NCBI GenBank assembly: GCA_947455695.1
Contig: CANGRN010000051.1
Coordinates: 1-7,626 of the forward strand
DNA: 7,626 nt
Reading direction: 5' to 3'
Source of the DNA: Alphaproteobacteria bacterium
Lineage (GTDB): Bacteria > Pseudomonadota > Alphaproteobacteria > Micropepsales > Micropepsaceae
Made by a program: the position numbers and the translations under genes. Each line of letters starts with the position of its first letter. Within the stretch, counting starts at the first letter, position 1. The notes under the pieces were generated by a model that saw only the letters and a program-made list of their open reading frames with translations, made no database searches and was not told the origin of the DNA. Positions 7,258 to 7,626 of this stretch are shown here, one piece after another.

Positions 7258-7293
7258 GCGCGCCCCCAAAAGCCGCCTTGGGCTAGGGGTTTT
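7250..7293 (+). terminator. Candidate stem-loop terminator at the lptD stop codon
   Basis: ACCCCTAG (7250-7257, including the TAG stop of lptD) is perfectly complementary to CTAGGGGT (7283-7290). Inside the loop, CCCAA (7265-7269) can pair with TTGGG (7278-7282), giving a nested structure. TTTT follows at 7290-7293. This fits an intrinsic terminator or a 3'-end protecting hairpin for the lpt operon. The T run is short, the outer loop is 25 bases, and one arm is coding sequence, so termination may be weak or absent. Confidence 0.4.
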
Positions 7294-7312
7294 CGCAACT
7301 GCTCAGTTTTCC

Positions 7313-7340
7313 TTGATTGCGGCGGGATTTTCCGTATTTT
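7313..7340 (+). promoter_or_regulatory. Candidate sigma-70-type promoter for the gene at 7426
   Basis: TTGATT (7313-7318) and TATTTT (7335-7340) are separated by 16 bases. Each matches four of six positions of the TTGACA/TATAAT consensus, and they sit in the most AT-rich stretch of the gap after lptD. Transcription would begin near 7347 and leave a leader of about 80 bases. With the stem-loop upstream, this suggests the last gene has its own promoter instead of, or besides, read-through from the lpt operon. Confidence 0.45.
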
Positions 7341-7358
7341 AGCAGCAGGTTAGGGGAT

Positions 7359-7382
7359 CTGACAGCGTCAGCGTACAGACGC
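7359..7382 (+). other. Two mutually exclusive small hairpins in the leader
   Basis: CTGAC (7359-7363) can pair with GTCAG (7367-7371) around a three-base loop. Alternatively GCGTC (7365-7369) can pair with GACGC (7378-7382) around eight bases. The two share bases and cannot form together. The second would end just before the GGAG at 7383-7386 that precedes the mini-ORF. A leader switch is possible, but five-base stems in GC-rich DNA are also expected by chance. Confidence 0.25.
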
Positions 7383-7393
7383 GGAGCGCCTTT

Positions 7394-7429
7394 ATGATCC
7401 CACTTTTGCGGCCAAAGATCAGACGATGA
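7394..7429 (+). CDS. Possible 11-codon leader ORF
   Basis: ATG at 7394 opens a frame for the basic peptide MIPLLRPKIRR and ends at TGA 7427-7429, overlapping the next gene's start as ATGA. It has GGAG (7383-7386) seven bases upstream, a better ribosome binding site than that of the following gene, where only a weak AAAG at 7414-7417 is seen. It may be a translated leader that delivers ribosomes to the downstream start. The peptide resembles nothing I recognise, and coding cannot be shown from one sequence. Confidence 0.25.
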   Translation: MIPLLRPKIRR

Positions 7430-7626
7430 AAATTGCCACCACCCTTTTGCTGGGCGCTGCCGTACTGGCTGGCGGATGCGTCGCGTCGCTGGCCCAGGAT
7501 TCCGGTTTCAAGCCGGTCCCCGCCGTGGCGCCGCTGCCGGCAAAGACCCAGACACAAACCAGAGTTGCCGCCTCCAAACGGCCTGCCGCGCCGGAAGGTG
7601 CCATCGCCCCCGCCGTGGGCCCTGCC
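7426..7626 (+). CDS. surA: Secreted protein, probably the N-terminus of periplasmic chaperone SurA (partial)
   Basis: Only the first 67 codons are present; the frame is still open at the right edge. The N-terminus is a clear signal peptide: two charged/polar residues, a hydrophobic core (about 4-16), and SLA before Q24 as a signal peptidase I site. Cysteine 18 in AGGC also loosely fits a lipobox, so a lipoprotein cannot be excluded. The rest (about 27-67) is a Pro/Ala/Val-rich disordered linker. The SurA assignment rests on position: in many alphaproteobacteria surA follows lptD, and SurA helps fold outer-membrane proteins including LptD. The SurA N-domain and parvulin domains that would prove it are beyond the window, so another exported protein is possible. 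The ATG at 7426 is the only conventional start in frame after the stop at 7360-7362. Confidence 0.5.
   Translation, partial: MKIATTLLLGAAVLAGGCVASLAQDSGFKPVPAVAPLPAKTQTQTRVAASKRPAAPEGAIAPAVGPA

Noticed and set aside
7339..7557. 72-codon minus-strand frame opposite the last gene and its leader
   Set aside because: The plus strand encodes an evident signal peptide; the minus-strand product has no recognisable features or start context.
1..7626. Search for CRISPR repeats, tRNA/rRNA genes, insertion sequences, attachment sites or defence genes
   Set aside because: No regularly spaced repeats, transposase motifs, terminal inverted repeats or structured-RNA signatures were found; apart from two short gaps the window is filled by housekeeping and envelope genes.

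Overview
The window is an ordinary, high-GC (mid-60s percent by eye) chromosomal segment with alphaproteobacterial character. It encodes outer-membrane biogenesis on one strand and housekeeping functions on the other. The lineage is inferred from two things: the contiguous order lptF-lptG-lptD followed by a secreted protein in the position usually held by surA, and an LptD with a CxxC pair in its periplasmic domain and one C-terminal cysteine. I cannot name a genus from the sequence alone.

Left half (1-2659, minus strand): three tightly spaced genes read leftward. pepA (leucyl aminopeptidase, M17) comes first. holC (DNA polymerase III chi subunit) follows, with a GTG start overlapping the pepA stop by four bases. 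Thirteen bases after holC comes a membrane-anchored tetratricopeptide-repeat protein that runs off the left edge. The spacing implies one operon transcribed from the 103-base divergent intergenic region at 2660-2762.

Right half (2763-7626, plus strand): lptF (397 aa), lptG (363 aa) and lptD (737 aa) are joined by overlapping stop/start codons (ATGA, then TGATG). LptF and LptG are the membrane halves of the LptB2FG transporter, which extracts lipopolysaccharide from the inner membrane. LptD is the outer-membrane barrel that inserts it in the outer leaflet. A 168-base gap (7258-7425) separates lptD from the next gene. It holds a candidate stem-loop terminator overlapping the lptD stop, a candidate sigma-70-type promoter, two mutually exclusive small hairpins, and an 11-codon mini-ORF whose stop overlaps the next start. 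The last gene (67 codons visible) has a signal peptide and a Pro/Ala-rich linker. By position it is probably surA, the periplasmic chaperone for outer-membrane proteins including LptD, but the diagnostic domains lie outside the window.

The pepA-holC arm divergent from lptFG also occurs in E. coli, so the layout is conserved. I see no mobile element, CRISPR array, tRNA, rRNA, phage or defence genes, and no evidence of a new multi-gene system. The points worth a second look are the LptD cysteine pattern, the regulatory-looking gap before the last gene, the repeat in the divergent promoter region, and the two-helix TPR protein behind holC.
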